From Escherichia coli DSM 30083 = JCM 1649 = ATCC 11775 (GTDB taxonomy: Bacteria; Pseudomonadota; Gammaproteobacteria; Enterobacterales; Enterobacteriaceae): a stretch of 64,000 nucleotides of DNA. The stretch spans positions 372,001 through 436,000 of the forward strand of contig NZ_CP033092.2 of NCBI RefSeq assembly GCF_003697165.2. The letters are read 5' to 3'. The translations under genes were made by a program, and so were the position numbers. Each line of letters begins with the position of its first letter. Positions within the stretch are counted from its first letter, which is position 1. A model generated the notes under the pieces. That model worked only from the letters and a program-made list of their open reading frames with translations, ran no database searches and had not been told where the DNA came from. Below are positions 17,479 through 26,393 of this stretch, one piece after another.

Positions 17479-18285
17479 TTAACCGGCAGCCGTTTCAGTT
17501 TGATTAAATTTGTCCGCAACCGGACGATTCGCTTTCGGCGTAGCATACCAATAACCCAATCCCATGAATACGGCACCTGATAAAGTATTACCCAGCGTCA
17601 CCCACAGCAGGTTATGACCAATACCCGCCAGCGTGTAGGCTTCGCTGTGGTTGCCGAACCAGGAGAGGGCGAACAGCGTCATGTTAGCGATGGAGTGCTC
17701 GTAGCCGGACGCGATAAATGCCAGCAGACACCACCAGATAGCGATAAATTTCGCCGCCCCTTCTGTACGCAATGCCATCCAGATAGCCAGGCAAACCAGC
17801 CAGTTACACAATGCACCTTTGAAGAACAGTACCATTGCCGGTGCAGTGGTTTTAGCCAGCGCAACGGAGTGAACGATGCTGGTATCGACCGGCAGCAGGC
17901 TACCGCCGCCCCAGCTATAAAGCATGGCAACGAAGACGGAACCGACCAGGTTACCCAGCCAGGTTTGCGGCAGGATTGCCCACATTTGCCCGTGGCTGAT
18001 AGTGCCCGCTTTCACCCCAAAGGTGAGGAACATGGTGTGTCCGGTGAACAGTTCAGAACCAGCAATAATGACCAGCGTTAAGGCGATACCAAAGGTCGCG
18101 CCCATCACCAGAGGACGTACGGACGGGTCGAGCAAATTACCGAGCGTGAAAATCAGGATGATCCCAAGACCCACATACGCGCCCGCCATGGCGGAGCTGA
18201 CCCAAAAGCCGAGCGGGTTATTTGCCGACAGGCGTGCAATGCGCGCAGCGTTAGCCGCACACTTAGTAATAGTGTCTGTAAACAT
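17479..18285 (-). CDS. nirC: Nitrite transporter NirC
   Basis: 268-residue inner-membrane channel of the formate/nitrite transporter family (FocA/NirC), with six predicted membrane helices. It brings nitrite in for reduction by NirBD and can also export it. The family motifs are visible around GAYVGLGIIL and GSELFTGHTM. It is separated from nirD by 125 nt that contain a terminator-like hairpin, and lies 18 nt upstream of cysG. Confidence 0.96.
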   Translation of the reverse strand: MFTDTITKCAANAARIARLSANNPLGFWVSSAMAGAYVGLGIILIFTLGNLLDPSVRPLVMGATFGIALTLVIIAGSELFTGHTMFLTFGVKAGTISHGQMWAILPQTWLGNLVGSVFVAMLYSWGGGSLLPVDTSIVHSVALAKTTAPAMVLFFKGALCNWLVCLAIWMALRTEGAAKFIAIWWCLLAFIASGYEHSIANMTLFALSWFGNHSEAYTLAGIGHNLLWVTLGNTLSGAVFMGLGYWYATPKANRPVADKFNQTETAAG

Positions 18286-18375
18286 TTGATTATCCTTTAA
18301 AAAATAAAAACAAAAAATAAAACAAAAAGTTTAAAAAATGTCCTGCAATATACCGAAGGTTATTACAGGACCATG

Positions 18376-18401
18376 CAAAAAGGGGAGGCATTGCGCCTCC
18401 C
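18376..18401 (-). terminator. Terminator-like hairpin between nirD and nirC
   Basis: On the - strand GGGAGGC-GCAAT-GCCTCCC is followed by CTTTTTGC. The structure resembles an intrinsic terminator with a short T-run. It lies inside the nir operon and could lower nirC-cysG expression relative to nirBD. Confidence 0.65.
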
Positions 18402-18410
18402 GTTAAAATA

Positions 18411-18737
18411 TTAACCGCGCAGCTGTACCACGCCGTCTTTCACTCGCGCGTCGTAATGCTTGACGGAAAACTGTTCGTCTTCCATGCACAAGCCGTCGCT
18501 TAAGCGAAAACGCTGCTTTTTCAGCGGACTGGCGACCCACAGCTCGCCCTGGTGTTCCGCAATCAACCCGCGTGACAGCACGCTGGACTCGAAGAACGGG
18601 TCGATGTTGCTGATCGCAAACACCTGATCGCTGTGATACGGGCGGAAAATTGCTACTTGTTCGTCACCTAACAGCGCGCAGACGCCGGTTTCAGGCAGGA
18701 TGTCATCGATTTTGCAGATGTCTTTCCACTGGCTCAT
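18411..18737 (-). CDS. nirD: Nitrite reductase small subunit NirD
   Basis: 108-residue Rieske-like small subunit of cytoplasmic NADH-dependent nitrite reductase. The fold is Rieske-type, but the usual CxH...CxxH cluster ligands are absent, as is normal for NirD. It begins 4 nt inside the nirB end (ATGA overlap), which implies translational coupling. It works with NirB to reduce nitrite to ammonium. Confidence 0.95.
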   Translation of the reverse strand: MSQWKDICKIDDILPETGVCALLGDEQVAIFRPYHSDQVFAISNIDPFFESSVLSRGLIAEHQGELWVASPLKKQRFRLSDGLCMEDEQFSVKHYDARVKDGVVQLRG

Positions 18738-21277
18738 GCGTTGTCCTCCACCAGAGTTACCGGGATACGTTCATACGGCGTTGCCGGACGGTGCTGTTCG
18801 CGCTCTGGCACCATCTGCACGTTCGGGTCACGCTTATCGCTGTTGATGAAGTGTTTGAAGCGAGTCTGCGCAGACGGGGTATTGACCGTTTCAGTCCACT
18901 CACACACTACCGCTTCACGCAGGCGCGCCATCTCTTCTTCCAGATGTGCGTTCAGCCCCAGTTTGTCGTCAATGATCACCGCTTTCAGGTAATCGATGCC
19001 ACCTTCGAGGTTTTCTAACCACGGCGCGGTACGCGTCAGTTTGTCGGCAGTACGGATGTAGAACATCATGAAGCGGTCAAGATATTTAATCAGCGTTTCG
19101 CGATCGATATCCGCTGCCAGCAGATCCGCATGACGCGGTTTCATGCCGCCGTTACCGCAAACATACAGGTTCCAGCCTTTTTCGGTGGCGATAATACCCA
19201 CGTCTTTACCCTGAGCTTCTGAACATTCACGGGTACAGCCGGAGACACCGAACTTCATTTTGTGCGGCGTACGGATGCCTTTGTAACGGTTTTCCAGTTC
19301 CACGCCGAGGCCGACGCTGTCGCCAACACCGTAGCGGCACCAGGTGCTTCCCACGCAGGTTTTCGCCATACGCAGTGCTTTCGCATAGGCATGACCGGTT
19401 TCGAAGCCGGCTTCAATCAGTTGACGCCAGATCTCCGGCAGATCGTCTTTCTGTGCGCCAAACATCGCCAGGCGCTGAGAGCCGGTGATTTTGGTGTAGA
19501 GATTAAATTCACGCGCGATACGACCCACTGCCATCAGCCCTTCCGGGGTGATTTCACCGCCCGGAGAACGCGGGATCACCGAGTAGGTGCCGTCTTTCTG
19601 GATGTTCGCGAGGAAGTTGTCGTTAGAATCCTGCAGCGGAGTATGTTCCGGCTTCAGAATGTATTCGTTCCAGCAGGAGGCCAGCAGCGAACCGACGGTC
19701 GGTTTACAAACTTCACAACCGTAACCTTTGCCGTGTTTCGCCAGCAGTTCTTCGAAGGTTTTAATGCCTTCAACGCGGATCAAATGGAACAGTTCCTGAC
19801 GCGAATAAGCAAAGTGTTCACACAGGTTGTTGTTAACTTCGATACCCTGTTTCGCCAGTTCCGCGTTCAGTACCTGAGTGACCAGCGGAATACAACCGCC
19901 GCAGCCCGTACCGGCTTTGGTTTCGGCTTTCAGCGCCGCAACGGTGTGGCAGCCTTTGTTGATAGCAGCAATCAGGTCGCCTTTGGTGACGTCGAAGCAG
20001 GAGCAGATTTGCGCGCTGTCCGGCAGTTTATCAACACCGATAGACGGCTTACCGCTACCCGAGTGCGCTGGCAGGATCAGGGAATCCGGGTTTTCCGGCA
20101 GCTCGATAGCGTTCAGCACCAGTTGCAGCAGGTTGCCGTAGTCGCTGGTATCGCCCACCAGTACCGCACCGAGCAGGGTTTTGTTGTCTTCGCTGACAAT
20201 CAGGCGTTTGTAGATCTCTTTGCTTTCGTCGAGGTAAACGTAGCTACGTGCGCCAGGCGTGCGACCGTGCGCATCACCAATACCGCCTACGTCTACGCCC
20301 AGCAGTTTCAGCTTGGCGCTAAGGTCTGCACCTTCAAAGGCGTTTTCGCTACCAAGAATATGGTCAACGGCGACCTGCGCCATTTTGTAGCCTGGTGCTA
20401 CCAGACCAAATACACGGTTGTTCCAGCTTGCGCATTCACCGATGGCGTAGATATCCGGATCGGAAGTCTGGCAGGAATCATTTATGACGATACCCCCACG
20501 CGGAGCAACGTCCAGACCACACTGGGTTGCCAGCTTATCGCGCGGACGGATACCGGTAGAGAAGACGATAAAGTCGACTTCCAGTTCGCTGCCGTCGGCA
20601 AAACGCATGGTTTTACGCGCTTCAACACCTTCCTGCACAATCTCAAGAGTGTTTTTGCTGGTGTGAACGCGCACGCCCATACTTTCGATTTTGCGACGCA
20701 GCTGCTCGCCGCCCATCTGATCAAGCTGTTCCGCCATCAGCATAGGGGCAAATTCGATAACGTGGGTTTCAATGCCTAAGTTTTTCAGCGCGCCAGCAGC
20801 TTCCAGACCTAACAGGCCGCCACCAACAACGGCACCGCGCTTGCTGCGACGAGCGCAGGATTCAATGGCGTTGAGGTCTTCAATGGTGCGATAGACAAAG
20901 CAGTCCTGAGTATCAGAACCTTTAATTGGCGGGATCCACGGGTAGGAACCGGTCGCCATGATCAGCTTGTCATAAAAAACGGTACGTCCGGCGCTGGAGT
21001 GAATCACCTTCTCCTGACGGTTGATGGTGATAGCGCGTTCGCCGACCAGAACTTTGATGCCGTGTTTCTCGTAGAAGCCTTCGCGCACCAGCGACAGCTC
21101 TTCGGCGGTGTGGTGAGAGAAGTAAGACGAGAGGTGTACGCGGTCATAAGCGATGCGCGGTTCTTCACAGAAAACGGTAATATCAAAGTTGGCCGCATCA
21201 GATTTATCAAGAAGATCTTCGATAAAGCGATGGCCGACCATACCGTTACCGATAATTGCGAGTCTGACTTTGCTCAT
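18734..21277 (-). CDS. nirB: Nitrite reductase large subunit NirB
   Basis: 847-residue NADH-dependent nitrite reductase. The N-terminal FAD/NAD part (IGNGMVGHRFIEDL and ATGSYPWIPP) is followed by a BFD-like [2Fe-2S] domain (ICSCFDV...GCGGC). The C-terminal siroheme/[4Fe-4S] domains have cysteines in CVGSTWC and GCTRECSE. It reduces nitrite to ammonium during anaerobic growth. Perfect FNR and NarL/NarP sites lie upstream. nirD, nirC and cysG follow in one operon. Confidence 0.98.
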   Translation of the reverse strand: MSKVRLAIIGNGMVGHRFIEDLLDKSDAANFDITVFCEEPRIAYDRVHLSSYFSHHTAEELSLVREGFYEKHGIKVLVGERAITINRQEKVIHSSAGRTVFYDKLIMATGSYPWIPPIKGSDTQDCFVYRTIEDLNAIESCARRSKRGAVVGGGLLGLEAAGALKNLGIETHVIEFAPMLMAEQLDQMGGEQLRRKIESMGVRVHTSKNTLEIVQEGVEARKTMRFADGSELEVDFIVFSTGIRPRDKLATQCGLDVAPRGGIVINDSCQTSDPDIYAIGECASWNNRVFGLVAPGYKMAQVAVDHILGSENAFEGADLSAKLKLLGVDVGGIGDAHGRTPGARSYVYLDESKEIYKRLIVSEDNKTLLGAVLVGDTSDYGNLLQLVLNAIELPENPDSLILPAHSGSGKPSIGVDKLPDSAQICSCFDVTKGDLIAAINKGCHTVAALKAETKAGTGCGGCIPLVTQVLNAELAKQGIEVNNNLCEHFAYSRQELFHLIRVEGIKTFEELLAKHGKGYGCEVCKPTVGSLLASCWNEYILKPEHTPLQDSNDNFLANIQKDGTYSVIPRSPGGEITPEGLMAVGRIAREFNLYTKITGSQRLAMFGAQKDDLPEIWRQLIEAGFETGHAYAKALRMAKTCVGSTWCRYGVGDSVGLGVELENRYKGIRTPHKMKFGVSGCTRECSEAQGKDVGIIATEKGWNLYVCGNGGMKPRHADLLAADIDRETLIKYLDRFMMFYIRTADKLTRTAPWLENLEGGIDYLKAVIIDDKLGLNAHLEEEMARLREAVVCEWTETVNTPSAQTRFKHFINSDKRDPNVQMVPEREQHRPATPYERIPVTLVEDNA

Positions 21278-21335
21278 TTTTGCCTCGATTTCTTTTCTAT
21301 TACCGCCTACCTTAACGATTCAGCAACCCCGCTTA

Positions 21336-21349
21336 TTGATGTAAATCAA
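21336..21349 (-). promoter_or_regulatory. FNR box of the nirB promoter
   Basis: TTGAT-GTAA-ATCAA is a perfect match to the FNR consensus TTGATnnnnATCAA. Its centre at 21342.5 would be at about -41.5 from a start near 21301, which is the known architecture of the E. coli nirB promoter. A -10 candidate (TAAGGT on the - strand) lies in between. Confidence 0.92.
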
Positions 21350-21362
21350 ATTCACCTTTATA

Positions 21363-21378
21363 TACTCCTTAAGGGGTA
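21363..21378 (-). promoter_or_regulatory. NarL/NarP 7-2-7 site upstream of nirB
   Basis: TACTCCT-TA-AGGGGTA forms two NarL heptamers in the 7-2-7 inverted arrangement. The centre lies exactly 28 bp upstream of the FNR site centre, which corresponds to -69.5. It matches the known nitrate/nitrite activation site of this promoter. Confidence 0.9.
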
Positions 21379-21495
21379 TATTGCTGATTTGTATAAATTT
21401 TCTTAAGTCACGGAATTGTCTGACATTTCATGTTTGTGCAAAAAACAGACAAATTGAACGGATTTATAGAAATAGATGTACGTAGCAGAGTAAGA

Positions 21496-21530
21496 GAGGA
21501 AAAGGCCGGACGACGATAGTGCCGCCCGGC
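21496..21530 (-). terminator. Terminator-like hairpin after tsgA
   Basis: On the - strand GCCGGGCG and CGTCCGGC pair (one G-T wobble) and are followed by CTTTTCCTCTCTT. It lies 9 nt beyond the tsgA stop and separates tsgA from the nirB promoter region. Confidence 0.65.
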
Positions 21531-21538
21531 ATGAACAA

Positions 21539-22720
21539 TTAATGAGAGGTCAGGGTGTTATGCTGACGGTGACGGCTGACGAAACCTAACAGGAAGCACA
21601 TCACAAAGACGACAGCGTACAGACCGTTTGCCGTCAGCAGCGCCGCCTGCGGACCACTATGTTCAACAATCGGGCCGGTAACCACAAAGGTCAACATAGT
21701 ACCGATGGTCCCGCAGGTCAGGACAAAGTTAACCAGTTTTGGCGACGGTACTTTGGTCTGCTGTGAACCCAGGGTGATGATGGTGGTATAGATCGCGCTG
21801 GAGAAGAAGCCCAGGGCGAGAATTGACCACGCCATATGTGCCGGTGTTCCGGTGTTAAAGACGTACATCAGAATCGCAGCCAGACCAGCCAGTACGGTCA
21901 GGATACGTTGCAAATCAAAGAAGCGAAGAATAAAGCTGAACGCCCACATGCCGACCATGTACGACATCCAGAAGTTACTTACCAGCGTGCCAGCGTCATT
22001 CAGGCTCATGCCCAGGCCTTTGGCATATTCTGGCACCCAGGAGATAAAACCTAACTGACCGAGGATGTAGCACAGCGCCGCAACAGAGAGAAACAGTACG
22101 CCGATCCCCCACTTTTCTTTCTCTACCGGAGCATCTGTTTTTGGCGCATGTTTGCCCAGTGCCGGGAATTCACAGCCGAAGGTCAGAATAAAAATAGCGA
22201 CATACACCAGCCCGATGCAGGCATAAACCCAGTACCACTCAATGCTACGTGCCAGCAGAAACGCGGCGATCATTGGGAAAATCATCCCGGCCATACTGAA
22301 GAAGGAGTCGGTAAATAACAGGCGTGAACCGCGCTGACGTCCTTCATACATTTGTGTTACCAGGAATGTACCAATCGACATGGTGATGCCGCTGACCACC
22401 CCGAGAATGAACATCGCCGCCGAGAACAGCGCCAGGCTGTGGCTGAACATCAAACCGGCAACCGCCAGCACCATCAGGAGAAAGCCAAAACGTAACTGCG
22501 TTTTCAACGGGACGATTTCCATCAGCCAGGCGTTGAGGAAGATAGAGATTAAAATGCCGGCATTGAGGAAGGTGAAGGTGTTACTCATGCTGGAAACAGG
22601 CAGATTGAAATAATCGGCGATATTTCCCATCACCATCCCGGTGACAATAACCAACGCACCGGTCAGTGCGTAGGAAAGAAAGCTAATCCATGTGAGCTTG
22701 ATGCGATTGCTGTTAGTCAT
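21539..22720 (-). CDS. tsgA: TsgA, major facilitator superfamily protein
   Basis: 393-residue inner-membrane protein with about twelve predicted membrane helices and the MFS loop pattern. Homologues respond to selenite or tellurite, and the substrate is not established. It is transcribed towards nirB but ends in its own hairpin. It diverges from ppiA across a 269-bp region that holds a CRP-type site. Confidence 0.92.
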
Positions 22721-22843
22721 GATTGGCCTGCGTTCAAAAATAAAATGGCATAGCGGGCTATGCCGCGAGCGGGCGATTTTAGGCGATTTTGTGATCTGAT
22801 TAAATGTTTTATTGCAATCGGTTGCTAAATTGCATTTTAAGAG

Positions 22844-22857
22844 GTGATTTTGATCAC
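22844..22857 (+). promoter_or_regulatory. CRP-type site between tsgA and ppiA
   Basis: GTGA-TTTTGA-TCAC is a perfectly symmetrical CRP core with the 6-bp spacer. It lies 133 bp upstream of the ppiA start. E. coli ppiA is known to be controlled by CRP and CytR, which fits. A second partial half-site (TTGTGATCTGATTAAA) lies near 22790. Confidence 0.75.
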
Positions 22858-22980
22858 GGAATAAAAGTTATCCTCAGGTTACATATATTTCAGATACGTA
22901 AAATTAGGTAAAGGGATGGCCTTGTTCTTGAAGGCTATTTAGAATCTCTTCACTTGCTTTTTTTCTGCTCTGTTTGTTAA

Positions 22981-23562
<582 letters not shown>

Positions 23563-23571
23563 TGATTTCTC

Positions 23572-23593
23572 GCGCGGGCAATCTTGCCCGCGC
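23572..23593 (+). terminator. Stem-loop after ppiA
   Basis: GCGCGGGCAA at 23572-23581 pairs with TTGCCCGCGC at 23584-23593. The downstream T content is low (TTCTGCTCT), so it is either a weak terminator or a 3'-end protecting hairpin. Confidence 0.55.
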
Positions 23594-23666
23594 TTCTGCT
23601 CTCCCGGCGTAACCCGGATTTGCCGCTTATACTTGTGGCAAATGGACACGTTCAGGGAGGCATCAA

Positions 23667-23834
23667 GTGAAGAAACTCACCGATAAGCAAAAGTCCCGTC
23701 TCTGGGAGCTTCAGCGTAATCGTAATTTCCAGGCCAGTCGCCGTCTTGAAGGCGTCGAGATGCCTTTAGTCACTCTTACTGCCGCAGAGGCTTTAGCGCG
23801 CCTTGAAGCGCTGAGGAGGCACTATGAGCGATAA
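23667..23834 (+). CDS. yhfG: YhfG, putative antitoxin partner of Fic (55 aa)
   Basis: Short gene starting with GTG at 23667, with AGGGAGG 10 nt upstream. The product is 55 residues, basic and helical. Residues 24-29 read SRRLEG, which fits the Fic-inhibition motif [S/T]xxxE[G/N] of class I antitoxins such as VbhA. The end overlaps fic by 11 nt, so the two are translationally coupled. In E. coli this protein has been described as the antitoxin FicA of the FicT-FicA pair. It probably blocks ATP binding by Fic. Confidence 0.85.
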   Translation: MKKLTDKQKSRLWELQRNRNFQASRRLEGVEMPLVTLTAAEALARLEALRRHYER

Positions 23835-24426
23835 ATTCGGCGAAGGGCGCGATCCGTATCTTTATCCAGGCCTTGATATCATGCGTAACCGGCTGAACAT
23901 CCGCCAGCAGCAGCGGCTGGAACAGGCCGCTTACGAAATGACGGCGCTGCGTGCTGCGACCATTGAACTTGGCCCGTTGGTTCGGGGTTTACCGCATTTG
24001 CGTACTCTTCATCGCCAGTTGTATCAGGATATTTTCGACTGGGCGGGGCAACTGCGCGAAGTCGATATTTATCAGGGAGATACGCCGTTCTGCCACTTTG
24101 CCTATCTCGAAAAAGAGGGCAATGCCCTGATGCAGGATTTGGAGGAAGAGAAGTATCTGACTAGCCTTGAGAAAGATAAATTCGTCGAGCGGCTGGCGCA
24201 TTACTATTGTGAAATCAACGTGCTGCATCCCTTCCGGGTGGGAAGTGGTTTGGCACAGCGGATCTTCTTCGAGCAACTGGCGATTCATGCCGGATATCAA
24301 CTGAGCTGGCAGGGTATCGAAAAAGAGGCCTGGAATCAGGCAAATCAGAATGGGGCAATGGGGGATCTCACCGCGCTGCAGATGATATTTAGCAAAGTGG
24401 TAAGCGAAGCCGGGGAATCTGAGTAA
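23824..24426 (+). CDS. fic: Fic family protein with degenerate active-site motif
   Basis: 200-residue Fic-domain protein. Active Fic enzymes transfer AMP to target hydroxyls through the motif HxFx[D/E]GNGRxxR. Here the motif is H135-PFRVGSGLAQR-146: the acidic metal ligand is V139, the Asn is S141 and the first Arg is L143, while H135 and the last Arg are kept. Activity may be weak or altered. G55, the site of the historical fic-1 (G55R) change, is the normal glycine. It pairs with yhfG and lies 31 nt before pabA. Confidence 0.93.
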   Translation: MSDKFGEGRDPYLYPGLDIMRNRLNIRQQQRLEQAAYEMTALRAATIELGPLVRGLPHLRTLHRQLYQDIFDWAGQLREVDIYQGDTPFCHFAYLEKEGNALMQDLEEEKYLTSLEKDKFVERLAHYYCEINVLHPFRVGSGLAQRIFFEQLAIHAGYQLSWQGIEKEAWNQANQNGAMGDLTALQMIFSKVVSEAGESE

Positions 24427-24457
24427 AATAGCGCGGTTCTTTCGTACCGGAGCCGCC

Positions 24458-25021
24458 ATGATCCTGCTTATTGATAACTACGATTCTTTTACCTGGAACC
24501 TCTACCAGTACTTTTGTGAACTGGGGGCGGATGTGTTGGTTAAGCGCAACGATGCGTTGACGTTGGCGGATATCGACGCCCTTAAACCACAAAAAATTGT
24601 CATCTCACCCGGCCCCTGTACGCCAGATGAAGCCGGGATCTCCCTTGACGTTATTCGTCACTATGCCGGACGCTTGCCGATTCTTGGCGTCTGCCTCGGT
24701 CATCAGGCAATGGCGCAGGCATTTGGCGGCAAAGTTGTGCGCGCCGCAAAGGTCATGCACGGCAAAACCTCGCCGATTACACATAATGGTGTGGGCGTAT
24801 TTAAGGGGCTGGCAAATCCACTCACCGTGACACGCTACCATTCGCTGGTGGTGGAACCTGACTCATTACCGGAGTGCTTTGAAGTGACGGCCTGGAGCGA
24901 AACCCGCGAGATTATGGGGATTCGCCATCGCCAGTGGGATCTGGAAGGTGTGCAATTCCATCCAGAAAGTATTCTTAGCGAACAAGGACATCAACTGCTG
25001 GCTAATTTTCTGCATCGCTGA
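24458..25021 (+). CDS. pabA: Aminodeoxychorismate synthase glutaminase subunit PabA
   Basis: 187-residue class I glutamine amidotransferase. It supplies ammonia to PabB for 4-amino-4-deoxychorismate in folate synthesis. The catalytic triad is visible: the cysteine in LGVCLGHQAMAQ near residue 79, and the histidine and glutamate in VQFHPES near 168-170. It starts with the family signature MILLIDNYDSF. It is encoded with fic just upstream and argD 85 nt downstream. Confidence 0.97.
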   Translation: MILLIDNYDSFTWNLYQYFCELGADVLVKRNDALTLADIDALKPQKIVISPGPCTPDEAGISLDVIRHYAGRLPILGVCLGHQAMAQAFGGKVVRAAKVMHGKTSPITHNGVGVFKGLANPLTVTRYHSLVVEPDSLPECFEVTAWSETREIMGIRHRQWDLEGVQFHPESILSEQGHQLLANFLHR

Positions 25022-25058
25022 TTTCTGATTGCCATTCAGTGATTTTTTATGCATATTT

Positions 25059-25076
25059 TGTGATTATAATTTCATA
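25059..25076 (+). promoter_or_regulatory. Probable ARG box (ArgR site) before argD
   Basis: The core TGATTATAATTTCA at 25061-25074 matches 12 of 14 positions of the ArgR half-palindrome pair TGAATwwwwATTCA. It lies 31 bp before the argD start in an AT-rich stretch. argD belongs to the arginine regulon, which supports the call. Confidence 0.6.
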
Positions 25077-25106
25077 TTTATTTATGCGTAACAGGGTGAT
25101 CATGAG

Positions 25107-26327
25107 ATGGCAATTGAACAAACAGCAATTACACGCGCGACTTTCGATGAAGTGATTCTGCCGATTTATGCTCCGGCAGAGTTTATTCCGGTAAAAGGTC
25201 AGGGCAGCCGAATCTGGGATCAACAGGGCAAGGAGTATGTCGATTTCGCGGGTGGCATTGCAGTTACGGCGTTGGGCCATTGCCATCCTGCGCTGGTGAA
25301 CGCGTTAAAAACCCAGGGCGAAACTCTGTGGCATATTAGTAACGTTTTCACCAATGAGCCGGCGCTGCGTCTTGGCCGTAAACTGATTGAGGCAACGTTT
25401 GCCGAACGCGTGGTGTTTATGAACTCCGGCACGGAAGCTAACGAAACCGCCTTTAAACTGGCACGCCATTACGCCTGTGTGCGTCATAGCCCGTTCAAAA
25501 CCAAAATTATTGCCTTCCATAACGCTTTTCATGGTCGCTCGCTGTTTACCGTTTCGGTGGGTGGGCAGCCAAAATATTCCGACGGCTTTGGGCCAAAACC
25601 GGCAGACATCATCCACGTGCCTTTTAACGATCTTCACGCAGTAAAAGCCGTGATGGATGACCATACCTGTGCGGTGGTGGTTGAGCCGATTCAGGGCGAG
25701 GGCGGCGTGACGGCAGCGACGCCAGAGTTTTTGCAGGGCTTGCGCGAGCTGTGTGATCAGCATCAGGCATTATTGGTGTTTGATGAAGTGCAGTGCGGGA
25801 TGGGGCGGACCGGCGATCTGTTTGCTTATATGCACTACGGCGTGACGCCGGATATTCTGACCTCTGCGAAAGCGCTAGGTGGCGGCTTCCCGGTTAGCGC
25901 CATGCTGACCACGGCGGAGATTGCTTCCGCGTTTCATCCTGGTTCTCACGGTTCCACCTACGGCGGTAATCCTCTGGCCTGTGCAGTAGCGGGCGCGGCG
26001 TTTGATATCATCAATACCCCTGAAGTGCTGGAAGGTATTCAGGCGAAACGCCAGCGTTTTGTTGACCATTTGCAGAAGATCGATCAGCAGTACGATGTGT
26101 TTAGCGATATTCGCGGTATGGGGCTGTTGATTGGCGCAGAGCTGAAACCACAGTACAAAGGTCGGGCGCGTGATTTCCTGTATGCCGGTGCAGAGGAAGG
26201 CGTAATGGTGCTGAATGCCGGGCCTGATGTGATGCGTTTTGCGCCGTCGCTGGTGGTGGAAGATGCGGATATCGATGAAGGGATGCATCGTTTCGCCCAC
26301 GCGGTGGCGAAGGTGATTGGGGCGTAA
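25107..26327 (+). CDS. argD: Acetylornithine/succinyldiaminopimelate aminotransferase
   Basis: 406-residue class III aminotransferase with PLP. It makes N-acetylornithine in arginine synthesis and also acts as succinyldiaminopimelate aminotransferase in lysine/peptidoglycan synthesis. Visible motifs are FMNSGTEANETAFK (phosphate cup), LLVFDEVQCGMGRTG (aspartate to the PLP ring) and the Schiff-base lysine in LTSAKALGGG. A probable ARG box lies upstream and a degenerate REP unit lies downstream. Confidence 0.97.
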   Translation: MAIEQTAITRATFDEVILPIYAPAEFIPVKGQGSRIWDQQGKEYVDFAGGIAVTALGHCHPALVNALKTQGETLWHISNVFTNEPALRLGRKLIEATFAERVVFMNSGTEANETAFKLARHYACVRHSPFKTKIIAFHNAFHGRSLFTVSVGGQPKYSDGFGPKPADIIHVPFNDLHAVKAVMDDHTCAVVVEPIQGEGGVTAATPEFLQGLRELCDQHQALLVFDEVQCGMGRTGDLFAYMHYGVTPDILTSAKALGGGFPVSAMLTTAEIASAFHPGSHGSTYGGNPLACAVAGAAFDIINTPEVLEGIQAKRQRFVDHLQKIDQQYDVFSDIRGMGLLIGAELKPQYKGRARDFLYAGAEEGVMVLNAGPDVMRFAPSLVVEDADIDEGMHRFAHAVAKVIGA

Positions 26328-26350
26328 ATAAGACGCATCAGGCAAAAGAT

Positions 26351-26380
26351 GTCGGATGCGGCGTGAACATCTCATCCGAT
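26351..26380. repeat. Degenerate REP element between argD and yhfK
   Basis: The sequence resembles the E. coli REP unit (GCCGGATGCGGCGTGAACGC...), with TCGGATG at 26352 pairing with CATCCGA at 26373. Several consensus positions have changed. It lies between the convergent ends of argD (+) and yhfK (-), the usual position for REP units, and may serve as a transcription end or mRNA-stability structure. Confidence 0.7.
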
Positions 26381-26393
26381 GGTTTAGCCTGTA

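Noticed and set aside
17614..18081. Open frames opposite nirC
   Set aside because: Shadow of the nirC frame; no support.
19262..20779. A 505-codon open frame opposite nirB
   Set aside because: Antisense to a well-supported enzyme. The composition is typical of antisense frames and no motif is found.
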